From Prevotellaceae bacterium UBA1391 (GTDB lineage Bacteria > Bacteroidota > Bacteroidia > Bacteroidales > Bacteroidaceae): a stretch of 64,000 bases of DNA. How positions within the stretch are numbered: the stretch's first letter is position 1; every line of letters starts with the position of its first letter. Both the position numbers and the translations under genes were made by a program. The notes below the pieces were generated by a model. That model was not told the origin of the DNA. It did no database searches and worked only from the letters and a program-made list of their open reading frames with translations. This document shows positions 55,542 to 64,000 of the stretch, piece after piece. The stretch is taken from contig DBQP01000005.1 in the NCBI GenBank assembly GCA_002305265.1, positions 62,001-126,000 of the forward strand, in the 5' to 3' direction.

Positions 55542-55573
55542 ACGGGGGAATGGCAGTCCAGCCATTCCCCCGT
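55542..55573. repeat. Second hairpin after eno
   Basis: ACGGGGGAATGG (55542-55553) / CCATTCCCCCGT (55562-55573), eight-base loop, followed by CGCATTT. It may be a backup terminator. The stretch 55574-55813 is C-rich and gene-free. Confidence 0.65.
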
Positions 55574-55813
55574 CGCATTTCTCGCCAGCAGTGTGGGACG
55601 TTCCAGCCCCGCACCTCCCCACCCTATCCGTCCAAAACCCGAAACCATAAATCGGCCTCGCCGCACTCCCACCCTGCCAAAACCTCCGCGCAGCCACCGG
55701 ACCGCAGCACCCAGCTGCGCCACAGACCGGCGGCCGAAAGAGGAGAGAGCGTCTCTTTTCGCCGCCTCATGCCATCGAATCGAAAAAGAAACGGTCACTC
55801 TCAGAAACTTTTG

Positions 55814-55821
55814 CTATCTTT
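55814..55821 (+). promoter_or_regulatory. -7 box of hxlR-type gene
   Basis: TATCTTTG 58 bases before the ATG at 55880; no exact -33. Confidence 0.6.
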
Positions 55822-55879
55822 GCCTCGCAATCAGCAGGAGAACAGCCCCTCCTTGCCCCACCTTCAACCTCCACATCAC

Positions 55880-56245
55880 ATGAACGCAAAAAACCTGCAA
55901 CCCATCAACGCGGCCTATCTCGCCTGCCCCATCAGGCAAGTCGTCAGCCGCTTCGGCGACAAATGGTCGCTGCTCGTGCTCTATTCGCTCTACACCAGCG
56001 GAACAGGCATCTTGCGCTTCAATGAGCTGCGGCGGACCATGAGCGACTGTTCACAGAAGATGCTCTCGCAGACACTCAAGAATCTGGAGACGCTCCATCT
56101 CGTCAGCCGCACCTCCTACCCCGAAGTGCCGCCGCGCGTCGAATACGAGCTCACCGACGTGGGCAAGTCGCTGATGCCGGCCGTCACAGCCTTGATCGAC
56201 TGGGCCAAGAAGCATTTCGACGATGTCGTCACCGACGTCCTATGA
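55880..56245 (+). CDS. HxlR family transcriptional regulator
   Basis: 121 aa winged helix: CPIRQVVSRFGDKWSLLVLYSL with the family Cys (16), RFNELRRTM...SQKMLSQTLKNLETLHLVSRT, and YELTDVGKSLMPAV. HxlR proteins sense aldehydes, quinones or redox stress. It converges on an NAD(P)-binding protein gene, a common partner for this family, although the shared terminator rather than a shared promoter separates them. Confidence 0.9.
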   Translation: MNAKNLQPINAAYLACPIRQVVSRFGDKWSLLVLYSLYTSGTGILRFNELRRTMSDCSQKMLSQTLKNLETLHLVSRTSYPEVPPRVEYELTDVGKSLMPAVTALIDWAKKHFDDVVTDVL

Positions 56246-56291
56246 CTGGCTTTGCAGCTCGGCACCAACGGGACGGCCCCATGCAGAAACG

Positions 56292-56329
56292 GAAAATGCA
56301 GGAGTATCACACGATATTCCTGCATTTTC
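56292..56329. terminator. Bidirectional terminator between hxlR and NAD(P)-binding gene
   Basis: GAAAATGCAGGA-TATC (56292-56308) / GATA-TCCTGCATTTTC (56313-56329), one internal mismatch, four-base loop, A-run and T-run on the two sides. Confidence 0.8.
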
Positions 56330-56475
56330 TCATTGGCTTCCGCACGTCTCAGCCCATCGGCCCATGCGGCCGTGCGGCACGTCGGCATCGGCACGCTGCC
56401 GTCCGGCCATCCCTGCGGCCAGGCGTCCAGCCTGCGGGCCAAGCCCCCGAAGACCGCACGCATGCTGCGGCGCCA

Positions 56476-57129
56476 TCAGTATCCGATGGTGAAGCGCTCC
56501 TGATGATGAGCGGGCTTCTCCAGCTCGTCCACCATCGCCACCGCATAGTCGGCAGCAGAGATGTGGCTCGTGCCGGTGGCCTCGTCGACAATCAGGTCGT
56601 CCTTTCCGAGGCGGAACTTGCCCGTGCGCTCTCCTTCCTCATCAAACATGCCTGCAGGCGAGAAGAACACCCAGTCGATGTCCTTCTCCAGCGTCAGCCG
56701 GTTCAGATAGAAGTCGCCCAGCGTGCGCACCGCCTCCATGATTTCAGCCGGGATGGCACCGCTGTCCATCACCCTCAGACCAGGCGCACAGAAGAGCGTT
56801 CCCGCGCCGCCCACGATGAGCAGACGCAGCACGCCGGATTTCTTCGCACCTTCCACAATCCGCGGATAGTTCTCCGTCGTGAGCCGGCCGATGTCCGGAT
56901 GGCCCCAGCCGGGGTTGTACGCCGAAATGATCGCATCTTTCCCTTGCGCCAGCCGAGCCAGCGTCTCCGGCTCGGTCGCGTCGGCCTCCACAGCCGTGAG
57001 CAGGTCATGCGTCGGAAGTTTGGCAGCAGAGCGCACCACCGCAGTCACATGGTGGCCACGACCGAGCAATTCCGTGAGGATGTGCGAGCCTACGAATCCA
57101 GTCGCACCAATCAATATTACATTTGCCAT
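56476..57129 (-). CDS. NAD(P)-binding atypical SDR (NmrA/YwnB-like)
   Basis: 217 aa. Rossmann motif LIGATGFVGSHI at residues 6-17, then AVEADATEPETLARL, ISAYNPGW, VGGAGTLF and FFSPAGMF: the extended/atypical SDR group of NAD(P)H-binding reductases often annotated as epimerases. Soluble. Promoter on the minus strand at 57214-57184. Confidence 0.88.
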   Translation of the reverse strand: MANVILIGATGFVGSHILTELLGRGHHVTAVVRSAAKLPTHDLLTAVEADATEPETLARLAQGKDAIISAYNPGWGHPDIGRLTTENYPRIVEGAKKSGVLRLLIVGGAGTLFCAPGLRVMDSGAIPAEIMEAVRTLGDFYLNRLTLEKDIDWVFFSPAGMFDEEGERTGKFRLGKDDLIVDEATGTSHISAADYAVAMVDELEKPAHHQERFTIGY

Positions 57130-57183
57130 AATAGGTTTCTTTCGTTAAGTGTAAAACAATCAGAAAGTTTGCTTTTGCTACGA

Positions 57184-57214
57184 CAAAGATACACTTTCTT
57201 TTCGATTCCTGCAA
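57184..57214 (-). promoter_or_regulatory. Promoter of the NAD(P)-binding gene
   Basis: Minus strand: TTGC (57214-57211), 19-base gap, TATCTTTG (57191-57184). Confidence 0.8.
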
Positions 57215-57498
57215 GAGGGCAAGGAAAAGTGCCACAGGTACCCAAAAGCAGGAATGGGAGGCCCCCTTGATTTCCACCTAAGCGCATTAACGATTTTCAT
57301 CACTTCCGTCGACAGCAGTTGCAACACACCTTGCCGAAACCAGGGCAACGCCCCTCGCAGTGCCATACGACGTGCACCCCGGCCACGACTGGCCTGCCCC
57401 GCCCAAAATCCGCCTCCACACCACCCCTTCCACCGCCCCTCCAGCGTAGGACCCACATCAAGAGCCGCCCGTCGTACGCGCAAAACAACCGACGAAAA

Positions 57499-57576
57499 CG
57501 AAGGCTGTCGTAAACGAAAACGAACGCAGTCATTTCTGAAAACGAACGCAGTCGTAAACAAAAACGAACGCAGTCG
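57499..57576 (+). repeat. 22-bp tandem array A6, four units (first degenerate)
   Basis: Units start at 57499 (CGAAGGCTGTCG, degenerate), 57521 (ends TCA), 57543 and 57565: exact 22-bp period. Spacers TAAACGAAAA, TTTCTGAAAA, TAAACAAAAA. It sits between the divergent promoters of the NAD(P)-binding gene and infC. The flanking 57215-57498 and 57577-57779 show no gene. Confidence 0.93.
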
Positions 57577-57779
57577 TTCCACCCTGCCCAGTCAGCCTTT
57601 GAAATATAGGGACGACGAAGGAGAGAAGTCGTTCAGACAGAGGAAGTCAGGACAAAAAAGAGGCGAAGCACCTCGCGCAGCGGCCGCAACGTCACACCTG
57701 CGCCTTCTGCCCAAGCGGCGAGTGATGGTACTTTCAGAAAAAAGCGCGGGAAATATTTCGTCGTTCAGAGAAAAAAGCG

Positions 57780-57787
57780 TACCTTTG
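57780..57787 (+). promoter_or_regulatory. -7 box of infC-rpmI-rplT
   Basis: TACCTTTG, 102 bases before the infC ATG. The leader could fold but no L20-binding mimic is recognised. Confidence 0.65.
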
Positions 57788-57889
57788 CACCTCGTAAACT
57801 GTGCATTGCGTCCAGCCCGGACTGCGCGCAGCGAACGAGACCGTATCAACCCACCCAAACTTTACCGAAAGGACTTCTAAAAACACTTG

Positions 57890-58534
57890 ATGAAAGGAGA
57901 CAACAAGAAGCAACAGCTGCACCGAATCAACGAGCAGATTCGCGTGCGCGAAGTGAGAATCGTAGGCGACAACATTGAGCCTACCGTCATGCCCACCCGC
58001 CAAGCCCTCCAGCTGGCCGAGCAACAAGGCGTGGATCTCGTGGAGATTTCTCCGAATGCCAATCCTCCGGTATGCCGCCTCATCGACTACTCGAAGTTCC
58101 TCTATCAGATGAAGAAGAAGCAGAAGGAACTGAAGGCCAAGCAAGTGAAGGTGGAAGTGAAGGAAATCCGTTTCGGACCTCAGACGGCCGAGGCAGATTA
58201 TCAGTTCAAGCTGAAGCATGCCATCGAGTTCCTCAACGAGGGCAACAAGGTGAAGGCCTACGTCTTTTTCCGCGGCCGCACCATCATCTTCAAGGAGCAA
58301 GGCGAGGTGCTGCTGCTTCGTTTCGCCAACGAACTGGAGGAGATTGCCAAGCTCGAAGGCATGCCCAAGCTCGAGGGCAAGCGCATGACCATCATGCTCG
58401 CCCCCAAGAAGGCCGGTACTCCCAAGAAGAGCCAGCAGAAGCGCGACAACGAGAAGGCTGAGGCCGAGGCTTCGGCAGCCATCGCAGCCGCCAAGGAGGC
58501 TGAAGTAGAAGAGGAAAGCGAAAGCGCGGAATGA
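57890..58534 (+). CDS. infC: Translation initiation factor IF-3
   Basis: 214 aa from ATG (a TTG codon sits directly before it). N domain (RINEQIRVREVRIVGDN), Lys-rich linker helix (KKKQKELKAKQ), C domain (EVKEIRFGPQTAEADYQFKLKHAIEFL...FRGRTIIFKEQG). An Ala/Glu-rich tail of about 40 residues extends beyond the usual end, as seen in other Bacteroidota. First gene of the conserved infC-rpmI-rplT operon. Confidence 0.95.
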   Translation: MKGDNKKQQLHRINEQIRVREVRIVGDNIEPTVMPTRQALQLAEQQGVDLVEISPNANPPVCRLIDYSKFLYQMKKKQKELKAKQVKVEVKEIRFGPQTAEADYQFKLKHAIEFLNEGNKVKAYVFFRGRTIIFKEQGEVLLLRFANELEEIAKLEGMPKLEGKRMTIMLAPKKAGTPKKSQQKRDNEKAEAEASAAIAAAKEAEVEEESESAE

Positions 58535-58610
58535 CCAAAAGAAATAGATGTGCGTAACGTCCTGGTATATACGTTGCCACAGAGAAAGTAATTATAAATC
58601 AAACAAAAAA

Positions 58611-58808
58611 ATGCCAAAAGTTAAGACCAAATCGGCTGCCAAGAAGCGCTTCAAGCTCACTGGCACAGGAAAGATCAAGCGTCAGCACGCTTTTCACAGC
58701 CACATTCTCACGAAGAAGACCAAGAAGCAGAAGAGAAACCTCGACCACTCGACCCTCGTTGCTCCTGCCAACGTAAAGCAGGTGCGTGAGCTTCTCTGCC
58801 TCCGCTAA
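58611..58808 (+). CDS. rpmI: 50S ribosomal protein L35
   Basis: 65 aa: PKVKTKSAAKKRFKLTGTGKIKR and the HILTKKTKKQKRNL segment are diagnostic. Start set at the family Met; the frame opens 21 codons earlier. Between infC and rplT. Confidence 0.97.
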   Translation: MPKVKTKSAAKKRFKLTGTGKIKRQHAFHSHILTKKTKKQKRNLDHSTLVAPANVKQVRELLCLR

Positions 58809-58916
58809 TCGGCTCCATCTTTCCAACAAAACAAAGTTCCACCGAATGATTAGCCTCAAGTTCACGAAGATACACACAAAATGCCGTGGCGCTAACATTC
58901 AAAAACAAACAAAACT

Positions 58917-59261
58917 ATGCCAAGATCAGTAAACCACGTGGCATCACGTGCAAGAAGAAAGAAAATTTTAAAGCGCGTCAAGGGTCAGTTCGGTGCCCGC
59001 AAGAACGTCTGGACCGTAGCCAAAAACGCCTATGAGAAGGGCCTCACCTATGCATTCGTAGGCCGCCGCCTCAAGAAGCGTGAGTTCCGCGCACTCTGGA
59101 TCCAGCGTATCAACGCAGCTGCACGCCTCGAAGGCATGAGCTACAGCCAGCTGATGGGTGCCATCCACAAGGCCGGCATCGAGATCAACCGCAAGACTCT
59201 CGCCGATCTCGCCATGAACAACAACGATGCTTTCAAGGCCATCGTTGAGAAGGTGAAGTAA
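58917..59261 (+). CDS. rplT: 50S ribosomal protein L20
   Basis: 114 aa: PRSVNHVASRARRKKILK start, KGQFGARKNVWTVAKNAYEK, RDRKR-type (VGRRLKKREFRALWIQRINAA) and the C-terminal globular domain. Early 50S assembly protein. Last gene of the operon. Confidence 0.97.
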   Translation: MPRSVNHVASRARRKKILKRVKGQFGARKNVWTVAKNAYEKGLTYAFVGRRLKKREFRALWIQRINAAARLEGMSYSQLMGAIHKAGIEINRKTLADLAMNNNDAFKAIVEKVK

Positions 59262-59287
59262 GCCAGCGCACATACAGCCATAAAATG

Positions 59288-59328
59288 AAACAGCCTCTGC
59301 ACCGCACGGTGCAGAGGCTGTTTCTGTT
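59288..59328 (+). terminator. rplT terminator
   Basis: AAACAGCCTCTGCACCG (59288-59304) / CGGTGCAGAGGCTGTTT (59307-59323), 17-bp stem. A second, imperfect copy of its right half (ACCGCACGG-GCAGAGGC) lies at 59367, 66 bases downstream. Confidence 0.85.
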
Positions 59329-59459
59329 ATAACGGTTGCCCTTCCATGCGGAACCACCGACTCGACACCGCACGGAGCAGAGGCAGTTTGCGTGATGCAC
59401 ATCCTGCCCCGAAGCCCTGCGGCCAGGCGCAGGAGCCGCCCGCGCCATGGAACGACTGC

Positions 59460-61811
59460 TCACGCATAGCTGTGCATGCCCCCCAAGAAGTAATTAACGC
59501 CGAAATAGGTGATGATGAGCGAGAGGAACGCCAGCACCATATAGATATGGAAAAAGAGCGGACGGCGCAGCCGCGGAATGCTCTGCTGGTGAATCGCCGC
59601 CGCGTAGATCATGAGCGTGATGAGCGCCCACGTCTCCTTGGGGTCCCAGCTCCAGTAGTTTCCCCAGCTCACATGCGCCCATACGGCACCGGTGAAGATG
59701 CCTATACCAAGGGTAGTGATGGCGGGCAGGAGAAAGATGCGCGAGAGAAGCTGAAGCTGCCGCTGCTGACGCAGCCAGACGAGACGCTGCCCTGCCGGCT
59801 GTCCAGCCGCTGCTGCACGGAGGCGGAGACGGCGGATGAGGACGAGCAGAAGGGCCATGAGTGAGGTAATGAAGGTGAGCGAAAGCAAGGCATAGCTCAT
59901 CATGATGATGCTGACGTGGACGCTCAGGAGCGGACTGTTGAGCACGGGCATGATGCGGCCGATGGCCGGATCCATGCTGCCGATGTGGCTCACCAGCAGG
60001 AAGAAGCCCGTCAGCAGAAAACCGAACGTGGCCAGCAGCGGAACGAGACTGCGCAGGCCGCTGTTGGCGGAGGCCTCCAGCCGCAGGCCTGCGACTACGA
60101 CGATGAGCTGGACCAGCCATGCCACGGTGAGCATGGTCTCGTAGCCGTTGGACAGCGGCACCGTCCCACCGATGATCCACCGCATGGCCAAGGCCAGGGA
60201 GAGCGCGACCAGACTGAAGGAAAGGCACGCAAGCTGCACCCGGCTAAGGGGCAGCATGGGACGCTGGACGCGTGCGGAACGGCTGCTGTCCACGAGCCGA
60301 CGGATGAGCAAAGCCAGCGAGAGAAAGCCCAACGTAAGGTTCAACATAAAGAGGATGGTGGCGAAGGGCACGCGATTGTAGGCGAACTCGGCCTTCAGCT
60401 GAAGCGCCGACGGCACCGTATCGCCACCATATCGCTGCTGATAACGCAGCAAGCCGTCGACGAGCGTATCCACGGCCGCCCAGTCGGATTGCAGCACATG
60501 CTCCCCCAGCAGGTCGAGCACATGTTCGACCAACTGCGCCTGGTCTTCGGAGAGATGAACGTCTGCCGGCAGCGGATCGACGGGCGAAATCCACCGGATG
60601 GAGCCATCCTGCGCAGCTACGGGGAGGATGCGGAGCGACGAACCCTGCCCTTGTCTGAGCACAAGCTGTATGCGGGCATCCATGTCGACGCACTGCTGGT
60701 GGAAGGCATCCTGCTGTCCGGCATAATACTCCTGCACCTGCGGCCCGATGTTGTAGCCAGAAGAGTCGAAGAAGTGGTTGATGCTGACCCTTGCAGGCAA
60801 GTGCCGGTAGTTGCGAAGCGCCCCACCCTTCAACCGGATGAAGGGCTCTGCATTCCATTGCTCGCCCCAGAAGATGAGTCCGCTCAGCAGCTGCATCGGG
60901 GTGAGCGAGCGATAGGATCGACGGCCCGTGAGCTTCCGTGTGATTTCAGCCGCCATCGTCTCCATCGGACAGATGCGGCCATTGTGCAGCACGAGCAGCT
61001 TACCCATGTGCTCGGCCTGCGCCTCCGGCATGACAGGAGGCAGCGGCGCTTGCTTTTCAGCAGCAGATGCACCGGTAAAAGGCAGCAGGCAAAGGGCAAG
61101 CAGCGTAAGCCCCTGGCGCAACAAAGGGCTGCGAAGCAAGGTGCGGAACTGCATGCGGGGATCGATGAGCATGGCGATGAGCGAGACGAAGAGCAGTGCA
61201 TAGCCGAAGTAGGTGACGGGCGTTCCCCAAGGGTCGGTGCTGACACGGAGGATGGCGCCGCGCGCGTCGGCGTCGTAGGAATGCTGCATCAGCCGATACT
61301 GCTTGAAGCGGACCACTTGGTTCATGCGAACCGTCGCCCGCTGTTCACGCCTTCCGTCCGCATCCCGGAGAAGCAGATGCGACTCATAGTCTGCGGCAGC
61401 ATCGGTTCCTGCATGATAATTCACCCGAAACGCGTCGAGATAGACACGGAAGGGAAGGCGGCATTCGCGGGTCGTGCCGTCGGGCTGCGACTCGTAGAAA
61501 ATATCGGTGGCATCGGCATGCGTACGCAGATGCAGCATACCCTCATGCGCAGTCAGATGCGTCAGCAGAGCCCCCGCCAGAATCACCACAAGACTGCCGT
61601 GAAGCAGCAGCGCCGGCCAACGATGCATCCGGCGGCGAACGATCCAAACAGCCGCCACGGCAACAAGCAGTGCCCACAGTGCGCCAAACCACCATACACC
61701 GTAGACATAGCGAAGCGAGAAAGCCGTTCCGTTATATTTCTCCAGCACCGTGGCCATCGCCATGATGAGGATGAGCAGCAGATAAATGATGACGATGAAT
61801 TTGCGAAGCAT
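59460..61811 (-). CDS. Cytochrome c biogenesis protein, ResB-CcsA fusion
   Basis: 783 aa. The N-terminal part has ResB-like helices (ILIMAMATVLEKYNGT near 16-31, WPALLLHGSLVVILAGALL) and a periplasmic domain. The C-terminal half is CcsA with multiple helices, the haem-handling WxWDPKETW motif (NYWSWDPKETWALITL) and conserved His. System II haem export and attachment to cytochrome c. Fused proteins like this are known in Bacteroidota and epsilonproteobacteria. No other c-type maturation gene is adjacent. Confidence 0.92.
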   Translation of the reverse strand: MLRKFIVIIYLLLILIMAMATVLEKYNGTAFSLRYVYGVWWFGALWALLVAVAAVWIVRRRMHRWPALLLHGSLVVILAGALLTHLTAHEGMLHLRTHADATDIFYESQPDGTTRECRLPFRVYLDAFRVNYHAGTDAAADYESHLLLRDADGRREQRATVRMNQVVRFKQYRLMQHSYDADARGAILRVSTDPWGTPVTYFGYALLFVSLIAMLIDPRMQFRTLLRSPLLRQGLTLLALCLLPFTGASAAEKQAPLPPVMPEAQAEHMGKLLVLHNGRICPMETMAAEITRKLTGRRSYRSLTPMQLLSGLIFWGEQWNAEPFIRLKGGALRNYRHLPARVSINHFFDSSGYNIGPQVQEYYAGQQDAFHQQCVDMDARIQLVLRQGQGSSLRILPVAAQDGSIRWISPVDPLPADVHLSEDQAQLVEHVLDLLGEHVLQSDWAAVDTLVDGLLRYQQRYGGDTVPSALQLKAEFAYNRVPFATILFMLNLTLGFLSLALLIRRLVDSSRSARVQRPMLPLSRVQLACLSFSLVALSLALAMRWIIGGTVPLSNGYETMLTVAWLVQLIVVVAGLRLEASANSGLRSLVPLLATFGFLLTGFFLLVSHIGSMDPAIGRIMPVLNSPLLSVHVSIIMMSYALLSLTFITSLMALLLVLIRRLRLRAAAAGQPAGQRLVWLRQQRQLQLLSRIFLLPAITTLGIGIFTGAVWAHVSWGNYWSWDPKETWALITLMIYAAAIHQQSIPRLRRPLFFHIYMVLAFLSLIITYFGVNYFLGGMHSYA

Positions 61812-62049
61812 ACATCAATAAATAAAGACGGTATAGGCTACAAAGATACAAAAATTATCGTTGGAAATGATTGAGCAGAAACAAATGACATCTGCCGTTC
61901 TCATCTGCACAGCAAATGTACCCCATCGAAGCAACATTCCCCCTTCTCTAAATGCCTTTTAGCAAGATGACTCATATCGCAGCAGACGGAATGCTACCAG
62001 CCAATTCCCCGTCTTCCGCCCCAGACGGGAAGGCCTTCGCAATGAAAAA

Positions 62050-62105
62050 CGAACGCAGTCGAAAACAAAAACGAACGCAGTCGAAAATCAAAACGAACGC
62101 AGTCG
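62050..62105 (+). repeat. 22-bp tandem array A7, three units
   Basis: Cores start at 62050, 62072 and 62094, exact 22-bp period, all perfect CGAACGCAGTCG. Spacers AAAACAAAAA and AAAATCAAAA. It lies between the ResB-CcsA start and the GH97 stop, antisense to both. Bases 61812-62049 hold no gene. Confidence 0.95.
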
Positions 62106-62183
62106 AAACGAAACGGTGGGATAGTGCCGAACAAACGCAGGTGCAGAGCGGTTGCATGCGGGGTGCTGAGCGAAAACATGCAA

Positions 62184-62214
62184 ATGGCCGGACCCTTGGG
62201 GAGGATCCGGCCAT
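62184..62214 (-). terminator. Hairpin after GH97 gene
   Basis: ATGGCCGGA (62184-62192) / TCCGGCCAT (62206-62214). On the minus strand it lies 52 bases past the GH97 stop; only a weak T-run (TTTG) follows. Confidence 0.6.
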
Positions 62215-62265
62215 CCGATTCTTGGTTGCTTGCACCCGTCGGAACGAAGGATGACGCTCAGCGTG

Positions 62266-64000
62266 TCATTCCGCTACGAGCAGCCAACCACCGTTCTGAG
62301 GAATGGTGACGGTGAGCTCGCGCTTCTTGTTCAGCTTCACGCTGCTGCGGCTGCCCTGCAGCTGCGCGTCGTCGCTGTAGAGCGTGGCGGCGGAGCCCGT
62401 CAGCATCGGCAGTGTGATTTTCTTCTTCAGCGGAGTTGCTTCGGCATTGGCTGCAGCCACATACCACTTTGCACCATGTCGACGCGCGAGAATCACGTAG
62501 CGGCCGGGATAGCCGTCGATGAAGCGGATGTCGTCCCACATCGTGGGCACTTCCTTCATGAAGTCGATGGCCCAGGCAGGAGCATCGGTGAGGTTGTTGG
62601 GCGCGAGGGCGAAATGCTGGACAGGCGACTGGAAGAGCACGGCAGAGGCTAGAGCATAGACATCGGACGTGCGACGAATCGTGCCGCGACGGTTGTCGGG
62701 CCTGTAACGCTTGTTGAGCGTGCTGCCACCAAAGTCCATGGCACCGACGGCATTGCGGATGAAGGGATGGATGCAGCCGTTCATGGCCTCTGCATCGCAT
62801 GCGCCCTGACCGAAATGCATGTTCTCCGAAGCCAGTACGGCCTCGCTGGCCACGAAGTTCGGATACATGCGCTCCCAGCCGCGAGGCAGCGTGCAGCCGT
62901 GGAAGATGACCTGAATGCCGTAGCGGTTGGCGTCGGCCAGAATGTCCTCATAAATCTGGATCATGGGCTGCTTGTCGCCTCCGAAGAAGTCCACCTTGAT
63001 GCCGCGCACGCCCACTTTCTGCATCCACGCCATCTCCTCGTTGCGCACGAGCGACGTGTGCATGCGGTTGCGCGGACCCTGGGGAGCGTCGTTCCAATAG
63101 CCGTTGGAGTTGTACCAGAGGAAGATGCCTACCTTCTTCGAGGCGGCATAGCGCACGAGCTCCTCCATGCGCGCGTAACCAATCTTCGTGTCCCACAGCG
63201 CGTCGATGAGCACACTCTCGTAACCCATGGCGGCGGCAAAGTCGATGTAGCGCTTCTGCTCGTCGTAGTTGCAGGAGTTGTCCTGCCCGATGATCCAGCT
63301 CCATGTGCCGCGGCCGCCCTCATACACCTTCGACGGGCTATATTTCGGCTGCACCAAGTCGGTGTAGATGGTAGTCTCCACGATGGGCGCCAGCGTCGTG
63401 CCGAGCGTGATGGTGCGCCAGGGAGTCGAGCCCGGAAGCTCAATCAGCGCGTCGGTCGTGCCCCAGCCGTTCATCTCGCCCTGCTGGGGGAAGGCGATGG
63501 CATAGGCATTGCCCTGGTTGACATTGGCAAGGTGGGAGGCCACATAGTGGCCGTCGACGCCCGTCTCGCTCACGAGCAGCCAGCCGTTGCTGCCGTTGCG
63601 GAACAGACAGGGGAACGAGTAGCCAGCGCCATGGCCGTTGTCCCCCATCTTGTCGTCGAGCTTGTAGGGCGTTTCATAGCTGGGATACGTGCGGGCAAAA
63701 CCGCCCATCGGAATCGACTGCGGGCAGAGGAAGGTCGTGGTGCCTTCGGGGAAGACAAAGCCGGACGCCTCCTCCGTAATGCGCATGCTGAGCCGGTCGC
63801 GAAAGGGTGTGAAGGTGTAGCGGAAGGCGACGTCGGTGTTGGTCACCTGGAAGTGCACCTCGAACACATGCCGATCGCCCTGCAGCGCTTCCACCTGCAC
63901 ACAGGTGGCCTCGCCGCTGACGTGCCTGCGCTTGCCCGTCGGCACGTCGTACGAATAGGTCTTCGCCGACTGCTCGCCGGCTTTGAGGCTCAGCTGCTGT
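62266..64000 (-). CDS. Glycoside hydrolase family 97, 5' end outside the window
   Basis: 577 codons seen, open to the window edge. GH97 signature: DVAFRYTF...ITEEASGFVFPEG, GAGYSFPCLF, WSWIIGQDNSCNYDEQKRYIDFAAAMGYESVLIDALW, then GVRGIKVDFFGGDKQ, whose Asp matches the nucleophile of the retaining (alpha-galactosidase-type) subgroup, and FHGCTLPRGWERMYPN. C-terminal beta domain with a GGWLLV end. Acts on alpha-linked oligosaccharides, probably exported, but the signal peptide is outside the window. Confidence 0.92.
   Translation of the reverse strand, partial: QQLSLKAGEQSAKTYSYDVPTGKRRHVSGEATCVQVEALQGDRHVFEVHFQVTNTDVAFRYTFTPFRDRLSMRITEEASGFVFPEGTTTFLCPQSIPMGGFARTYPSYETPYKLDDKMGDNGHGAGYSFPCLFRNGSNGWLLVSETGVDGHYVASHLANVNQGNAYAIAFPQQGEMNGWGTTDALIELPGSTPWRTITLGTTLAPIVETTIYTDLVQPKYSPSKVYEGGRGTWSWIIGQDNSCNYDEQKRYIDFAAAMGYESVLIDALWDTKIGYARMEELVRYAASKKVGIFLWYNSNGYWNDAPQGPRNRMHTSLVRNEEMAWMQKVGVRGIKVDFFGGDKQPMIQIYEDILADANRYGIQVIFHGCTLPRGWERMYPNFVASEAVLASENMHFGQGACDAEAMNGCIHPFIRNAVGAMDFGGSTLNKRYRPDNRRGTIRRTSDVYALASAVLFQSPVQHFALAPNNLTDAPAWAIDFMKEVPTMWDDIRFIDGYPGRYVILARRHGAKWYVAAANAEATPLKKKITLPMLTGSAATLYSDDAQLQGSRSSVKLNKKRELTVTIPQNGGWLLVAE

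Noticed and set aside
62040..62115. Short reading frames such as KNERSRKQKRTQSK as a small protein gene
   Set aside because: The same peptide-like series arises in every array in all frames, so it is a property of the repeat rather than a gene.

Overview
The window reads as a chromosomal segment from a Bacteroidota bacterium, most likely a GC-rich Bacteroidales/Prevotellaceae-like lineage. The evidence is the promoter signature (a -7 box TAnnTTTG, often with TTG/TTTG 19-20 bases upstream, e.g. 631-661, 17443-17474, 21657-21688), lipoprotein signal peptides with a bare Cys lipobox, pyruvate:ferredoxin oxidoreductase, the ResB-CcsA fusion, the serC-serA-DUF1015 cluster, the ruvX-def-TPR-thrS cluster and a GH97 glycosidase. 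It is mostly ordinary core genome. No rRNA, tRNA, intact IS element, prophage or CRISPR array was seen.

Layout. 0-6.5 kb: two small lipoproteins, a DUF4143-type ATPase and nifJ. 6.9-8.9 kb: a lower-GC patch with a MarR regulator, a DUF169 gene and decayed sequence. 9.2-17.2 kb: fba, rpmE2, then yceD-rpmF-fabH, era, der, a lipoprotein and a divergent pfkA. 17.6-23.4 kb: serine synthesis (serC, serA, DUF1015) and ettA. 24-28.4 kb, minus strand: patatin lipase, dus, DUF2461, mntH. 28.9-37.1 kb: a large FAD protein, a TolC/MFP/ABC/MacB-type efflux operon and an AraC regulator. 37.3-47.8 kb, minus strand: folC, grpE-dnaJ, lysC-lysA, ftsE and hisH-A-F-IE. 48.2-55.4 kb: FKBP, ruvX-def-TPR-thrS, eno. 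55.9-64 kb: hxlR facing an NAD(P)-binding protein, infC-rpmI-rplT, ccsBA and the C-terminal part of a GH97 enzyme.

The most unusual content is intergenic. Seven separate gaps carry short tandem arrays of the same element: a 12-bp core CGAACGCAGTCG followed by about 10 bp of A-rich spacer, repeating with an exact 22-bp period (3-4 units each; starts at 6703, 21448, 26265, 35881, 42227, 57499 and 62050). Four other places carry tandem arrays of unrelated sequence but the same 22-bp period: 1994-2125, 23509-23631, 23761-23980 (about ten units) and 30771-30814. None lies inside a recognised gene, although one starts on a stop codon, and one unit pairs with an inverted copy of itself to make an intrinsic terminator. 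I do not recognise this as a described repeat class, and a shared 22-bp pitch across unrelated sequences suggests a common generating or binding mechanism. Secondary points are a pfkA with several substituted active-site positions, a serA with Lys in place of the catalytic His, and a perfect palindrome over the marR promoter.
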